A stretch of 64,000 bases of DNA, taken from positions 62,001-126,000 of the forward strand of contig AAVV01000006.1 in the NCBI GenBank assembly GCA_000169115.1, written 5' to 3'. The translations under genes were made by a program, and so were the position numbers. The notes under the pieces were generated by a model, which searched no databases, was not told where the DNA came from, and saw only the letters and a program-made list of their open reading frames with translations. Of the stretch, positions 17,942 through 27,079 are shown piece by piece; the first letter of the stretch is position 1; every line of letters begins with the position of its first letter. Source of the DNA: a marine gamma proteobacterium HTCC2080. Its GTDB lineage: Bacteria; Pseudomonadota; Gammaproteobacteria; Pseudomonadales; Halieaceae.

Positions 17942-17960
17942 CGCTTGTCGCCTTGTTAAT

Positions 17961-18572
17961 TCAGGCTTCAGCGACCTCATACATGCCTTCGTTGTCGCCC
18001 ATGTACATCGATTTTTTTGGCTTTGCAAAGACCCGTTCCATCATGGGCTCAAAGAAAGCGAGGGGAAAGGTCTCAGCCTCAGGATCGAACGCCGGGGCAT
18101 CGTATTTGTCGATAAACTCTAGGGTGTAGTCATACAGGGGATGATCCCGGTGCTGGTCGCGCATGTTGCGATCAAGTCCCAGATGGTGGAGGAAGTAGTA
18201 GCCCTGAAATTCTGCATGATGCCGTACCATCCAGGCATTATCTTCGCTGACGAAAGGCTCAAGGATCGTTGCAGCAATATCGGCATGGTTCGCGGGCCCC
18301 AACGTATCGCCGATGTCATGAAGCAGCGCGCAAACGACATACTCTTCATTTTTTCCGTCTTTGTGAGCTAATGTTGCGGTCTGTAAGCAGTGGGTCAAAC
18401 GATCAATCGGGAAGCCGCCACAATCGCCCTCGAGCAGCTTGAGATGCGCTACGAGGCGTCCACATAAGCCTTTAGCGTGTTGCGCGGCCTCACCACCAAT
18501 GATGGCCCAATCTTCTACCGTACCGTCCTTCATGTGGTGAAATTTGGCGCGCTGCTCTGTCGCTGCTTGCAT
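17961..18572 (-). CDS. HD-domain protein (PhnZ/inositol-oxygenase-like)
   Basis: A 203-aa HD-superfamily protein with the metal-binding core VVCALLHDIGDTLG, followed by HADIAATIL and VRHHAEFQGYYF. The closely spaced His/Asp set and length resemble the HD oxygenase/hydrolase group that includes PhnZ rather than signalling HD-GYP domains. Substrate unknown. It is first in an apparent operon with the arylformamidase-like hydrolase (19 bases downstream) and kynU, and divergent from the aminotransferase gene at 18754. Confidence 0.75.
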   Translation of the reverse strand: MQAATEQRAKFHHMKDGTVEDWAIIGGEAAQHAKGLCGRLVAHLKLLEGDCGGFPIDRLTHCLQTATLAHKDGKNEEYVVCALLHDIGDTLGPANHADIAATILEPFVSEDNAWMVRHHAEFQGYYFLHHLGLDRNMRDQHRDHPLYDYTLEFIDKYDAPAFDPEAETFPLAFFEPMMERVFAKPKKSMYMGDNEGMYEVAEA

Positions 18573-18753
18573 GGCGGTATTCTCCTGTCGTTAGTAATGA
18601 CCGATGTCGTCAATGATGATCCGGGATGGAGGTCAAAGCAAGCAAACCCTGCTGCTGGAGTTTTTTGTATTTTCGATTCTGGGGTTTAACCTTCTAACCC
18701 ACTTTACGGTAGGGTAAGGCCTTCCCTCATGGGTATGGAATAAGGCAATCATA

Positions 18754-19689
18754 ATGAGCAACAGCACCCACACTTTTGCAATCGACCCTCGTAATGCCGA
18801 CATACAGATCAACATAAACGGTGATCTGTTCCCACGGGAAAAGGCGGTGGTGTCGGTCTTCGACAGTGGTTTCATTCTTGGTGACGGCATTTGGGAAGGT
18901 CTGCGAGTTCACGACGGTGTGATTCCGTTTTTAGACCAACACCTGAAGCGTCTCTGGGAGGGCGCCAAAGCCCTCGATCTGGATATGGGGCTCGACAAGG
19001 CCGAGTTGACGGCGCGCCTTTATGACACGCTTACTGCGAACCGCATGAAGGATCATGTCCATATTCGCCTCATGGTCAGTCGGGGCATAAAATCGACGCC
19101 TTATCAGGATCCTGCGGTGACTATTAGCCCACCGACCATCGTCATTATTCCCGAATACAAGAGCGCCGATCCGTCCCTCAACGACCGAGGTGTTCGCTTG
19201 TACACGGTCTATGTGCGGCGAGGCTATGCCGATGTGCAGGACCCCCGCATCAACAGCCACTCCAAATTGAATTGTATCTTTGGCTGCATTCAGGCCGCTA
19301 AGGCGGGTTACGACGAGGCTTTGATGCTCGATCCTCATGGCCATGTCGCGACCTGCAATTCAACCCACTTTTTTATTGTCCGAGATGGCGAGGTGTGGAC
19401 GTCGAGCGGGGATTATTGTCTCGATGGTATTACCCGTCGCAATGTCGTTAACCTGTGTAAAGCCAATGGCATACCGGTATTCGAAAAAAACTTTTCGGTG
19501 ATGCAGGCTTACGGCGCCGACGAGGCCTTTGTTACCGGAACCTTTGCGGGCCTGACTCCGGTGTTTGACATTGATGGTCGGCAGATCGGCGACGCTCGAC
19601 GCGGGCCCATGGTTGATCGACTGCAGGGTTTGTATCGCGATCTACTCAGCAATGAGGTTAGGCAGCACCAACAACAAGGTACGGCCTAG
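18754..19689 (+). CDS. Class IV aminotransferase (BCAT-like)
   Basis: A 311-aa PLP aminotransferase of fold type IV. Typical motifs are VSVFDSGFILGDGIWEGLR, the PLP lysine Lys171 in NSHSKLNCI, ATCNSTHFFIV and the phosphate-binding TGTFAGLTPV. It could act as a branched-chain or D-amino-acid aminotransferase; the sequence alone does not decide. The stop codon overlaps the start of the sulfotransferase-like gene by one base, so both proteins are made together. Confidence 0.88.
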   Translation: MSNSTHTFAIDPRNADIQININGDLFPREKAVVSVFDSGFILGDGIWEGLRVHDGVIPFLDQHLKRLWEGAKALDLDMGLDKAELTARLYDTLTANRMKDHVHIRLMVSRGIKSTPYQDPAVTISPPTIVIIPEYKSADPSLNDRGVRLYTVYVRRGYADVQDPRINSHSKLNCIFGCIQAAKAGYDEALMLDPHGHVATCNSTHFFIVRDGEVWTSSGDYCLDGITRRNVVNLCKANGIPVFEKNFSVMQAYGADEAFVTGTFAGLTPVFDIDGRQIGDARRGPMVDRLQGLYRDLLSNEVRQHQQQGTA

Positions 19690-20429
19690 TGACCCTTCGC
19701 CTTGCTATGTGGTCGGGTCCACGGAATATTTCTACGGCCATGATGCGTGCCTGGGAGAACCGTGCCGACTGTGCCGTGATCGACGAACCATTTTATGCGT
19801 GCTATTTGGCGGAGAGCGGCGCAAATCATCCTTGTCGTGAGGCCGTAATGCAGTCCCAGCCTATTCACCGCAGTGAGGTGATTAGCGGCCTAGTATCTGA
19901 CGAACCGGCGCCCATCTATTACCAAAAACACATGACCCACCATATGCCTGCGGACTGTGATTTGTCTTGGGCGGTGGCAATGCATCACGTATTTTTGATC
20001 CGAGATCCCGCGGCGGTCATTGCGTCTTACCTAAACAAAATGCCCACGGTTACTGCGGATGACATCGGTATTGTTCGGCAGTGGGAGTTGTACCACACCA
20101 TTACCGAATTGACGGGTAAGTCCCCTACGGTGATCGATAGTGCCGATGTTCTGAGTGCACCAGCGGCTGTGCTCTCGAAATTGTGTGCCGCGCTGGATGT
20201 GCCCTGGCAAGAGCGTGAGATGATTACATGGCCTGCGGGACCCCGCATCAGCGATGGCGTATGGGCCCAGCACTGGTATCAGTCGGTCTGGGCATCCACA
20301 GGGTTTTCTGCCCCAACGGCGCAGGCCAAAAATTTATCAGGAGCGGCGCAATCCCTTGCTCAGAATATGCGGCCCTATTATCAGGCGCTCGCTATAAACC
20401 GGCTAACGGCCAACGAATCGCTTGTTTAG
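19689..20429 (+). CDS. Sulfotransferase-like protein
   Basis: A 246-aa protein with a P-loop-like start (LAMWSGPRNISTAMMRAW) matching the PAPS-binding loop of sulfotransferase-family proteins, and a later HHVFLIRDPAAVIASYL segment equivalent to the 3'-phosphate motif. The start is GTG 19689, sharing its G with the TAG stop of the class IV aminotransferase. Tight linkage to this aminotransferase is a recurring arrangement, but the shared substrate is unknown and true sulfotransferase activity is not shown. Confidence 0.78.
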   Translation: MTLRLAMWSGPRNISTAMMRAWENRADCAVIDEPFYACYLAESGANHPCREAVMQSQPIHRSEVISGLVSDEPAPIYYQKHMTHHMPADCDLSWAVAMHHVFLIRDPAAVIASYLNKMPTVTADDIGIVRQWELYHTITELTGKSPTVIDSADVLSAPAAVLSKLCAALDVPWQEREMITWPAGPRISDGVWAQHWYQSVWASTGFSAPTAQAKNLSGAAQSLAQNMRPYYQALAINRLTANESLV

Positions 20430-20629
20430 TCTGTGCTCTACCACGAGACAGCGTCGGCTTGGATCGGATCCTAAGGACAGTGTGGCTGTTGTAACGGTTT
20501 GGTCAGGGCTGCCAACAAGTACTGCATGATGACTTGGCGCTGAATGGGGTGAACCGGTAACCGCTCGGTGGTAACGTGCTCCTACACATCACATCCCATT
20601 GCCAGCCGCGAGGCTTTCCCGGAGATTCC

Positions 20630-21436
20630 ATGACGACCATTGTTGACAATTCTGTGCGCATTAACGAGGAGGGTGCCCTGATGACTCTCACCCTTAACCG
20701 TCCCGAAGTCGGTAACGCTTTTAGTGGGGCCATGGTCGATGCGCTTTATCAAACCTTCAGTGAGCTGGCGGGCCGGGATGATATTCGTGTGGTGGTGTTG
20801 GAAGGTGCAGGCAAGCATTTTTGCTCAGGGCTTGATTTGGTGGATGGTGGTTGGGGCTTTAACGAACGCTCAGTGGGTATGTTGCTGGGGGTGCAGCGTC
20901 GCATTGCACGGCTTTACCTGGCCATGCGCCGGTGTCCCCAGGCGATTATTGCCACTGTTCAGGGGGCGGCCTATGGCGGTGGTTTAAGTCTTGCGGCAGC
21001 GGCCGATCTTCGCGTCGCCGACAGCACTGCAAAATTTTGTGCGGCTTACATTCGTATTGGGCTTACCGGCGCTGATATGGCCAGCAGCTACCTCTTGCCC
21101 CGATTGGTCGGTGGTTCCTTTGCCGCTGAAATGATGATGACCGGCCGTGCCTATGCTGCCGACGCTATGGATAAGCGTGGCTTTCTCTCCCACCTGACCG
21201 ATCCCGGGGAGAGGGAGCCGGCGGTGGCGGCCTTAGTCACCGATCTATTGGCGACGGCTCCTCTGGGTCTTCGCTTGACTAAGGAGGCTGTCCATCTTGG
21301 TATCGATTCCTCGTCTATGGAAGCGACTATGGCACTGGAAGATCGGCATCAGACATTGCTGTCGATGACCGATGATGCTGCCGAGGCCATGCACGCCTTT
21401 CAGGAGCGAAGAGCGCCAAAGTACAGGGGCTCCTGA
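20630..21436 (+). CDS. Enoyl-CoA hydratase/isomerase family protein
   Basis: A 268-aa crotonase-fold protein. It contains LTLNRPEVGNAFSG, the oxyanion segment GKHFCSGLDL and QGAAYGGGLSLAAAADLRVA. At the two positions where hydratases carry Glu, Ser (GGGLSL) and a non-acidic IRIGLTGADMASS stretch are seen, so it may be an isomerase or hydrolase of the superfamily rather than a classical hydratase. GGAG 5 bases before ATG 20630 fixes the start. Confidence 0.82.
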   Translation: MTTIVDNSVRINEEGALMTLTLNRPEVGNAFSGAMVDALYQTFSELAGRDDIRVVVLEGAGKHFCSGLDLVDGGWGFNERSVGMLLGVQRRIARLYLAMRRCPQAIIATVQGAAYGGGLSLAAAADLRVADSTAKFCAAYIRIGLTGADMASSYLLPRLVGGSFAAEMMMTGRAYAADAMDKRGFLSHLTDPGEREPAVAALVTDLLATAPLGLRLTKEAVHLGIDSSSMEATMALEDRHQTLLSMTDDAAEAMHAFQERRAPKYRGS

Positions 21437-21478
21437 GTACGGTACTAAACCACTCCCACAGTTTTTTGGGAAAAACAC

Positions 21479-22321
21479 ATGGAACGCGAAAAAGCTTCAA
21501 TCTGTGATGGCTTCGCTTTTATCGAGGGCCCGCGATGGTACGACAAGGCGCTGTGGTTTTCTGACATGCACGGCCAGGCGGTTCATCGTGTAGTACCGGG
21601 TAGCGCCCCTGAGCGTGTTGTGGCAGTGCCTCAGCGGCCATCGGGTTTGGGCTGGCTCCCCAATGGTGATTTGCTGATTGCCTCAATGCTAGACCGTCAG
21701 GTGCTGCGATTTACCGGGTCAGAAGCTTTACTGCCCTATGCCGATCTGTCCACAATTGCAGAGCGTCGTATCAATGACATGTTGGTTGATTCACAGGGCA
21801 GAGCCTGGGTGGGGAATTTTGGTTTTGATCTTTCCAGCGGGGAGCCTGTGATGCCTGGGACCTTGGCGCGTGTAGATTCCGATGGGTCAGTACATGCTGC
21901 TGCAGATGATTTGCTTTTTGCCAATGGTATGACGTTGCTCAAGCAAGAATCGGTTTTGGTGGTTGCGGAAACCTTCAAGGGCTGTCTGACAGCTTTTGAC
22001 ATATCTGCTGAATCTGAGCTTATTAATCGGCGTGTTTGGGCAGCATTACCCGAGGGGGCGGCACCCGACGGTATTTGTGCCGACGCAGAAGGGGCTATCT
22101 GGGTGGCATCACCGACGACGGGGTCAGTGCTCCGCCTAGGTGAAGGTGGGGCAGTTTTGGACAGCATAGACACCGGCCGTCAGGCCATTGCCTGTGCTCT
22201 CGGTGGGCCAGAGGGCGACACGCTGTTTGTGAGTTCTGCGGTGGCGACCGAGCGACAGGCATGTCGGGAGGCGCTAACGGCCCGTATTGACGCTTACCGG
22301 GTGTTGGTGCCGGTGGCCTAG
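21479..22321 (+). CDS. SMP-30/gluconolactonase family protein
   Basis: A 280-aa six-bladed propeller lactonase. The metal-binding Glu lies in FIEGPRWYDKALWFSDMHG; other family segments are GLGWLPNGDLLIASM, RINDMLVDSQGRAWVGNFGF and GAAPDGICADAEGAIWVA. It probably opens a lactone of a sugar or a degradation intermediate. It follows the crotonase gene by 42 bases on the same strand and converges with the acyl-CoA ligase. Confidence 0.88.
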   Translation: MEREKASICDGFAFIEGPRWYDKALWFSDMHGQAVHRVVPGSAPERVVAVPQRPSGLGWLPNGDLLIASMLDRQVLRFTGSEALLPYADLSTIAERRINDMLVDSQGRAWVGNFGFDLSSGEPVMPGTLARVDSDGSVHAAADDLLFANGMTLLKQESVLVVAETFKGCLTAFDISAESELINRRVWAALPEGAAPDGICADAEGAIWVASPTTGSVLRLGEGGAVLDSIDTGRQAIACALGGPEGDTLFVSSAVATERQACREALTARIDAYRVLVPVA

Positions 22322-22327
22322 CCAGAG

Positions 22328-24046
22328 TTAGTTGTCGCTGGGCCCACACGACGCAACAGCGCCACCCAGACAGGCCTCCCGAATACCCCGTTTATCAATT
22401 TTCTCGGTGGCACCTCTAGGTAGCGGTTCAGGGTAAAACCAAATTTTCTCGGGGATTTTGAAGCGGGCTAGTGTTTGTTCGAGGGCAGCCTGCAGCTCAA
22501 ATAAACTTGGGGTGGCGCTGGCGTAAACCGCAGCTCCCACCGCTTCTCCAAGCCGTTCATGGGGAATCGAAAAGACGCTCGCTTCCAATATGCCTTCGAT
22601 CTGATGCAGCGCGCCTTCCACCTCGGGGCAGGCGATATTTTCGCCGCCTCGAATAATCATGTCCTTTTTGCGACCCACAATGTAAACCAGCCCCTCTGCG
22701 TCTTGGTAGGCCAGATCGCCGGTAAACATCCAGCCCTCACGCAGCGCGTCTCGAGTTTGCTCGGGTTTGTTGAGGTAGCCGCGCATATTGGCGGCACTTT
22801 TCAGTGCGAGCTCTCCCACGGCACCGGTCTTGGCATCGGAGCCGTCATCGGCAACGATTTTCAGGGTTTGAACCGGCGGTATCAGCAGACCCGCCGCACC
22901 AGGATGATCTATGTACTCTTTTCCTGACAAGCGCAGGCCTAAGGCATTGGTCTCGGTCATGCCGAAGCCTGTCGCGGGAGAGGCCTGCTTAAACTGTTGG
23001 GCAATTTTTCCCACCTGGCTAGGTGGACGCTTCGCACCACCAGCATCAATAGAGTTCAGTGATGACAGGCTCGCACCACTTGCGGCAGCCGCCTCAAGAA
23101 TATCAGCGGACATGGTAGGCACACCCCAAAATCGGGTGATTTGTTCAGATTCAATGAGGTCTACGGCAAGCGCTGGATCCCATCGTGGCATGAGCACGAC
23201 TTTTCCGCCCGCAGCTAAGGTCAGTAAAAAACAACTGTTAGTGCCTGAAATATGGAAGAAAGGAACCGTAACCAAGTTCGACTGGCCCAGAGGCTGGCCG
23301 GTATTATCGGTAGGCGCAGGGATTGGATAACCCATTGCTTCATAGGTGGGAAGTATCATGAGCCAAGACCACAACGCCGTGATCACACTGCGGTGCGTTA
23401 GAATGACCCCTTTGGGGTGTCCAGTAGACCCCGAGGTATACATAATCGAAAAATCATCGTCGGGGTCGGTCATGTCGGGGTGAAAAACCGCATCGGGGTA
23501 TTGTGTGATCAGCGTATCGAAGTCATGAGGCACCGCGTCTTGAGGCCGCACGCGAATCACTGTAACGCCCAACTTGGACGCTGTATCTTGCAGTCGCTCA
23601 GCTCGAGCATCATCGACTACCGCCAACCTCGCTCCCGAGTCTTCAAATCCGTAAGCCAGTTCGTGGGCTGTCCACCACGCATTCATATGAACCGCTACCG
23701 CCCCCAGTGAAGCCGCCGCGAGTAGAGTGATGACATACTCAGGGTAATTGCGCATGGCGATGGCAACACGGTCGCCCTTGCTCACACCAAAGTCTTTGCT
23801 GAGCACTTGGGCGAAACGCGATACGCGCCTAGCAAATTCGCCGTAGCTCAATCGTTCCGTCTCAAAGACTAATAGTTCTCTGTCAGAAAATTCCTCTGCG
23901 CTTTGTTGCAGCAATGCGGCAAGGGATTTTGGCGCATTGGCGAACACTGGGAGAGACAAGCCATTGACCACCGCTTCTGTCACCGCAAAAGGGGAGCTCT
24001 CTTGAGTTAAGAGGTTTATGGCTTCTTCTAAGGAAGATGATGTCAT
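22328..24046 (-). CDS. AMP-forming acyl-CoA synthetase
   Basis: A 572-aa adenylate-forming ligase activating a carboxylic acid to its CoA thioester with ATP. Motifs: P-loop IMYTSGSTGHPKGVILTHRS, A5 GFGMTETNALG, A7 FTGDLAYQDAEG, A8 GRKKDMIIRGGENIACPEVE, and the catalytic Lys in the C-terminal ATEKIDKRGIR. The substrate (medium/long fatty acid or an aromatic acid) cannot be told. It ends 6 bases from the convergent SMP-30 gene. Confidence 0.92.
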   Translation of the reverse strand: MTSSSLEEAINLLTQESSPFAVTEAVVNGLSLPVFANAPKSLAALLQQSAEEFSDRELLVFETERLSYGEFARRVSRFAQVLSKDFGVSKGDRVAIAMRNYPEYVITLLAAASLGAVAVHMNAWWTAHELAYGFEDSGARLAVVDDARAERLQDTASKLGVTVIRVRPQDAVPHDFDTLITQYPDAVFHPDMTDPDDDFSIMYTSGSTGHPKGVILTHRSVITALWSWLMILPTYEAMGYPIPAPTDNTGQPLGQSNLVTVPFFHISGTNSCFLLTLAAGGKVVLMPRWDPALAVDLIESEQITRFWGVPTMSADILEAAAASGASLSSLNSIDAGGAKRPPSQVGKIAQQFKQASPATGFGMTETNALGLRLSGKEYIDHPGAAGLLIPPVQTLKIVADDGSDAKTGAVGELALKSAANMRGYLNKPEQTRDALREGWMFTGDLAYQDAEGLVYIVGRKKDMIIRGGENIACPEVEGALHQIEGILEASVFSIPHERLGEAVGAAVYASATPSLFELQAALEQTLARFKIPEKIWFYPEPLPRGATEKIDKRGIREACLGGAVASCGPSDN

Positions 24047-24469
24047 GATCGTTGTTCACCTTGTTGTATTGGGGCTACGTGGTAGGACAGATTGGAGCGG
24101 CAAACTATACGCACTTGAGTTAATCAGTACAGGGGCTTGTAGGCGTGCCCTATTGCGTACACCCGTTGTGACCACTAAATATCGGACCCCTATTTTTAAG
24201 AGGTCAAGGTCGCAAAGCTATCTACGCGTACAGCCTCTAAGGTATCGCTGCGCTAAAATAATGTCAGCAAAAAGGGTGCTTTTCGCGGGGCGTGTTGAGT
24301 GGGGCCAGCAGGCTGAAGCGCCCGAGGAGACAGCGCAAAGCCGTCGAATTACCGCTGTAACAGGTAAGGCTAATTATTAAATGGCGCGACTGCCGGTTTA
24401 TAAATACCTTGGGGCAGCGGAGGGCCCCAGTAAAAAGCGACGCCGGTTTAATCGTTTTTGTTCAAGGCG
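24047..24469. other. Intergenic region, nothing identified
   Basis: This stretch separates two minus-strand genes. A plus-strand reading frame partly covers it but overlaps the ligase start, has no family motifs and looks like chance. No tRNA, strong hairpin or repeat was recognised. It probably holds the ligase promoter. Confidence 0.5.
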
Positions 24470-25231
24470 TTAACATCGGTAAGTAGAGCCTTCCTCATCC
24501 AGCATCAATTTAATGTCTCTCAAATAGCAATCTGCCGAATCTGAATATGCAGCTAGCTGCTCGGCGGTCTTTCTGGCGATATCGTCATCAAGTATTCGCA
24601 GTTGCTGTCCGGTCTGCAGGGCGCTGATATAAGTTTGTGCTGCGCGCTCAAAATAGTAGAGCTGAAAAAAGGTGTCGGCAACGGTTTGGCCCAACGCCAA
24701 AACACCATGGTTGCCCATGACCATAATGCGGATTTTTGGGTTGGTCAGTAGACCTGCGCAGCGAATGCCCTCTTCTTCAAACGCTAAGCCGCCATAGTCG
24801 GAGTCCACGATATGACGCTCAAAGAACATAGCGCTGTTTTGATCGATAGGCGGCAGGCTGCTATCAGCCAGTGTTGCCAGTACGGTCGCCGCTTTGGAAT
24901 GTACATGCATTAGGCATCGCGCATGAGGGCAGAGTCTGTGGATCGAACCATGTAAACCCCAAGCGGTCGGGTCGGGGGCATCAGGTCCCTCCATGACCGC
25001 AGGGTCATTGGCGTCTAGTAAAATGAGATCGGAGGCTTTTATTCGTCCAAAATGAACTTGATTGGGGTTCATTAGAAACTGAGTTCCCGAAGTATTCACG
25101 GCGAGACTGAAATGATTGGCCACGGCTTCGTTCATATGAAGTCGTTCCGCCCAGCGAAATGCTGCGGCCATATCAAGACGCTGGTTCCCAAGATCGCGAT
25201 TAGTCTCTAGCGTTTCAACCGTACTTTGCAT
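24470..25231 (-). CDS. Class II aldolase/adducin family protein
   Basis: A 253-aa zinc-dependent fold. Metal-ligand histidines are visible as HGSIHRLCPHARCLMHVHS and a later MGNHGVLALG; NHFSLAV and MNPNQVHFG form the phosphate/substrate region. In this family members act as aldolases, epimerases or decarboxylases; with no sugar genes nearby the substrate is open. ATG 25231 is preferred (AGGAG 8 bases upstream) over one 27 bases earlier. Confidence 0.87.
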   Translation of the reverse strand: MQSTVETLETNRDLGNQRLDMAAAFRWAERLHMNEAVANHFSLAVNTSGTQFLMNPNQVHFGRIKASDLILLDANDPAVMEGPDAPDPTAWGLHGSIHRLCPHARCLMHVHSKAATVLATLADSSLPPIDQNSAMFFERHIVDSDYGGLAFEEEGIRCAGLLTNPKIRIMVMGNHGVLALGQTVADTFFQLYYFERAAQTYISALQTGQQLRILDDDIARKTAEQLAAYSDSADCYLRDIKLMLDEEGSTYRC

Positions 25232-25300
25232 TTTCCATTCTCCTGTTTTGCACGGCATTGGGCATTAGCCCACTGGACGGCTACGTAGTGATTTATAGTT

Positions 25301-25774
25301 CTAGTTTGCAGACTTGTCCAGCTCAATAAGACGGCTGTTGACGGGGGCGTATAGTGGATGTCGAGGATGGCCTCGTTGCGTTTGACCGAAACAGTAAAGC
25401 TCAGCAACCGTTGCAAGGACGAACTGGTTTCTCGCGCGAAATCCTCCTCCGTTTCCCCAAGCGGCAACCACAGGCTCGGTGCCCTGAGAGAATTTTTTTA
25501 GCCAATAATTATTTCGGGGACCCACGGGATCCTCCACCTTTCGTAATTCCCTGGGGTCTTGGCTTCGCCATGCAAAAAGGTTGATCACTGTTACTCCGGA
25601 AAACCCCCACTTATGACTAAACCCCATAATTCTGCGTAAAGTGGGATCGTCGGACTTGCTGTCAGCGGTGGATGGATTCAGCCCAATAAAAATCACCTCT
25701 GGCCCCTCGCCCCAACGACGGCGCAGCCAATATCTATAGGCTTTACAGCGTGATATCCCTGCGCTACGTAGCAC
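25301..25774 (-). CDS. DUF1643-domain protein
   Basis: A 157-aa conserved protein of unknown function. The family hallmarks are FIGLNPSTADSKSDDPTLRR, VTVINLFAWRSQDPRELR and VVAAWGNGG. The core is well kept, so it is probably functional. DUF1643 proteins occur widely in mobile and chromosomal contexts; no mobile genes are seen here. Its start is not well supported by a Shine-Dalgarno sequence. Confidence 0.82.
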   Translation of the reverse strand: MLRSAGISRCKAYRYWLRRRWGEGPEVIFIGLNPSTADSKSDDPTLRRIMGFSHKWGFSGVTVINLFAWRSQDPRELRKVEDPVGPRNNYWLKKFSQGTEPVVAAWGNGGGFRARNQFVLATVAELYCFGQTQRGHPRHPLYAPVNSRLIELDKSAN

Positions 25775-25892
25775 GGATTAAAGATCCTAAAAGGGCGACT
25801 CTTTTATAGGGCACAGGAACCTCCGTTAGGTAGATATCTTGCTGGTGAGCAAGTACGGTCATGCCGAGCATTAAAAATTTTTGAGGAGAATA

Positions 25893-26354
25893 ATGAAACA
25901 GATTGTTGATAGCTTTTACAACGCCATCAAATCTGGCGACAACGAAATGTTGTGGTCTTTGATTCACGATGATTTTACGCTTCTGTGCCCAACACGAGAC
26001 CATATTCTTTCAGGGATGTATCAGGGGAAATCGCGTTTTTTTGAGGAGGTACTACCGCAAGTCTTTAGCTGCGTTGACCCCGAGAAAATTGTTTTCTGCA
26101 ATGACTACCGCATTCTTTGTGAAGGTAAGGACACTGTTGTAGCGTTGGCGGTGAACAAGGGTAGGGCGCGCTCGGGTGAATTCTATGACCAGGCTTATCT
26201 CCATGTCTTTAAGTGCACTGAGGGACAGGTTTTAACCTTAATCGAGGGCTTCGACACGGCGCTTGCCAATCGGGCGTTGTGGGGGGGCTCTGAGGCATTA
26301 CCCGCAGATGAAGATTTCAGCATTGCGTGCTTGGATGCTTTGGGGTTTGTCTAG
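25893..26354 (+). CDS. SnoaL/NTF2-like protein
   Basis: A 153-aa protein with the cone-shaped NTF2-like fold expected from MKQIVDSFYNAIKSGD..LWSLIHDDFTL at the N-terminus and a strand-rich C-terminus (VVALAVNKGRA, QAYLHVFKC). Such domains serve as isomerases, dehydratases or ligand binders. No catalytic residue set can be assigned. ATG 25893 follows TGAGGAGAATA, an excellent ribosome-binding site; an ATG 12 bases earlier lies before this site. Confidence 0.72.
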   Translation: MKQIVDSFYNAIKSGDNEMLWSLIHDDFTLLCPTRDHILSGMYQGKSRFFEEVLPQVFSCVDPEKIVFCNDYRILCEGKDTVVALAVNKGRARSGEFYDQAYLHVFKCTEGQVLTLIEGFDTALANRALWGGSEALPADEDFSIACLDALGFV

Positions 26355-26451
26355 CGTTCATTTTGGGAGCTTATAAAACTTCAGTCGCTTCGCTTTATTT
26401 CCTGTAGAGCGGTGTGTAGTGTTGAGTGATTGGGACGAAAAAAGATGAGCA

Positions 26452-26577
26452 GTGATAGCGACTGATATTAAAAATATCGAAGATTTTCATGAAGTGATGG
26501 ACTGCCAATATGCTTGTCCGCTTAATGCGGCGGTTTCAGAGCATATTCGGCTGACCGCCGCCGGCTTAATCCCATAA
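26452..26577 (+). pseudogene. Decayed N-terminal fragment of a GltD-like FAD/NAD(P) oxidoreductase
   Basis: A 41-codon frame (GTG at 26452, TAA at 26575) encodes a peptide containing EDFHEVMDCQYACPLNAAV and EHIRLTAAGL. This resembles the N-terminal iron-sulfur segment of glutamate-synthase-small-subunit-like oxidoreductases, where a CxxxxCP motif is followed by PEYIRLIAAG. Those proteins are hundreds of residues longer, and nothing similar follows the stop, so this is probably a gene remnant. The match is from memory of the family and is moderate in strength. Confidence 0.42.
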
Positions 26578-26659
26578 ATGAGCAACAGTTACCTCCAACG
26601 CTTCGCGTTTGCACGCGATTTACGCGGGTTTTCCTTGAACTGTAAGGTGCAGAAATACG

Positions 26660-27046
26660 ATGGGTCCTAATGCGTTAAAGAAGCGTATCAGCGACGTGCT
26701 CGCTTGGACGGGGTTTGTTGCGCTTGCCTTTTGTCTTCTATCTTTTGTCATGCCTTTAGTGGAAATCTCGGGTGTCATACATCAAGTTCTTGATACCTAT
26801 GATGAAGTAAGTAACTGCGGTTCACAGCGCTGTGAAGCCCAACTGAGTATTGACGGATTGCCCGACCGCCAAGGCTGGTTGGCGAAGGCTCAGGTTTATC
26901 TCGCCACTTGGCGTTATGAAGCGTTCTTGGTTTGGTTGGGTATTGGTTTTTTCCAGAGCTTTTTTATTCGATCATTTCGGCTATTGCCTTGGCGCCCGGT
27001 GATCGTTCGTATCGTGACCCGAGTTCCGCTGGAAGATATCGATTAA
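26660..27046 (+). CDS. Small membrane protein, unknown function
   Basis: A 128-aa protein with two predicted transmembrane segments: WTGFVALAFCLLSFVMPLV near the N-terminus and a second around FLVWLGIGFFQSFFI. Between them is a loop with two Cys (NCGSQRCE) that could form a disulfide if it faces the periplasm. No family is recognised. AAGGTG lies about 10 bases before the ATG and a terminator follows, so it looks like a real single-gene unit. Confidence 0.65.
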   Translation: MGPNALKKRISDVLAWTGFVALAFCLLSFVMPLVEISGVIHQVLDTYDEVSNCGSQRCEAQLSIDGLPDRQGWLAKAQVYLATWRYEAFLVWLGIGFFQSFFIRSFRLLPWRPVIVRIVTRVPLEDID

Positions 27047-27057
27047 AGCTTTGGCTG

Positions 27058-27079
27058 AGCCCCTTCTATGGGCTTTTTT
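27058..27079 (+). terminator. Intrinsic terminator
   Basis: AGCCC (27058-27062) pairs with GGGCT (27070-27074) across a 7-base loop, followed by a run of six T. It sits 12 bases after the small membrane protein gene. The stem is short but the U-tract is clear. Confidence 0.65.

Noticed and set aside
24018-24380. 120-codon plus-strand frame across the ligase start and the following gap
   Set aside because: It overlaps the N-terminus of the acyl-CoA ligase, has no ribosome-binding site and no recognisable domain.
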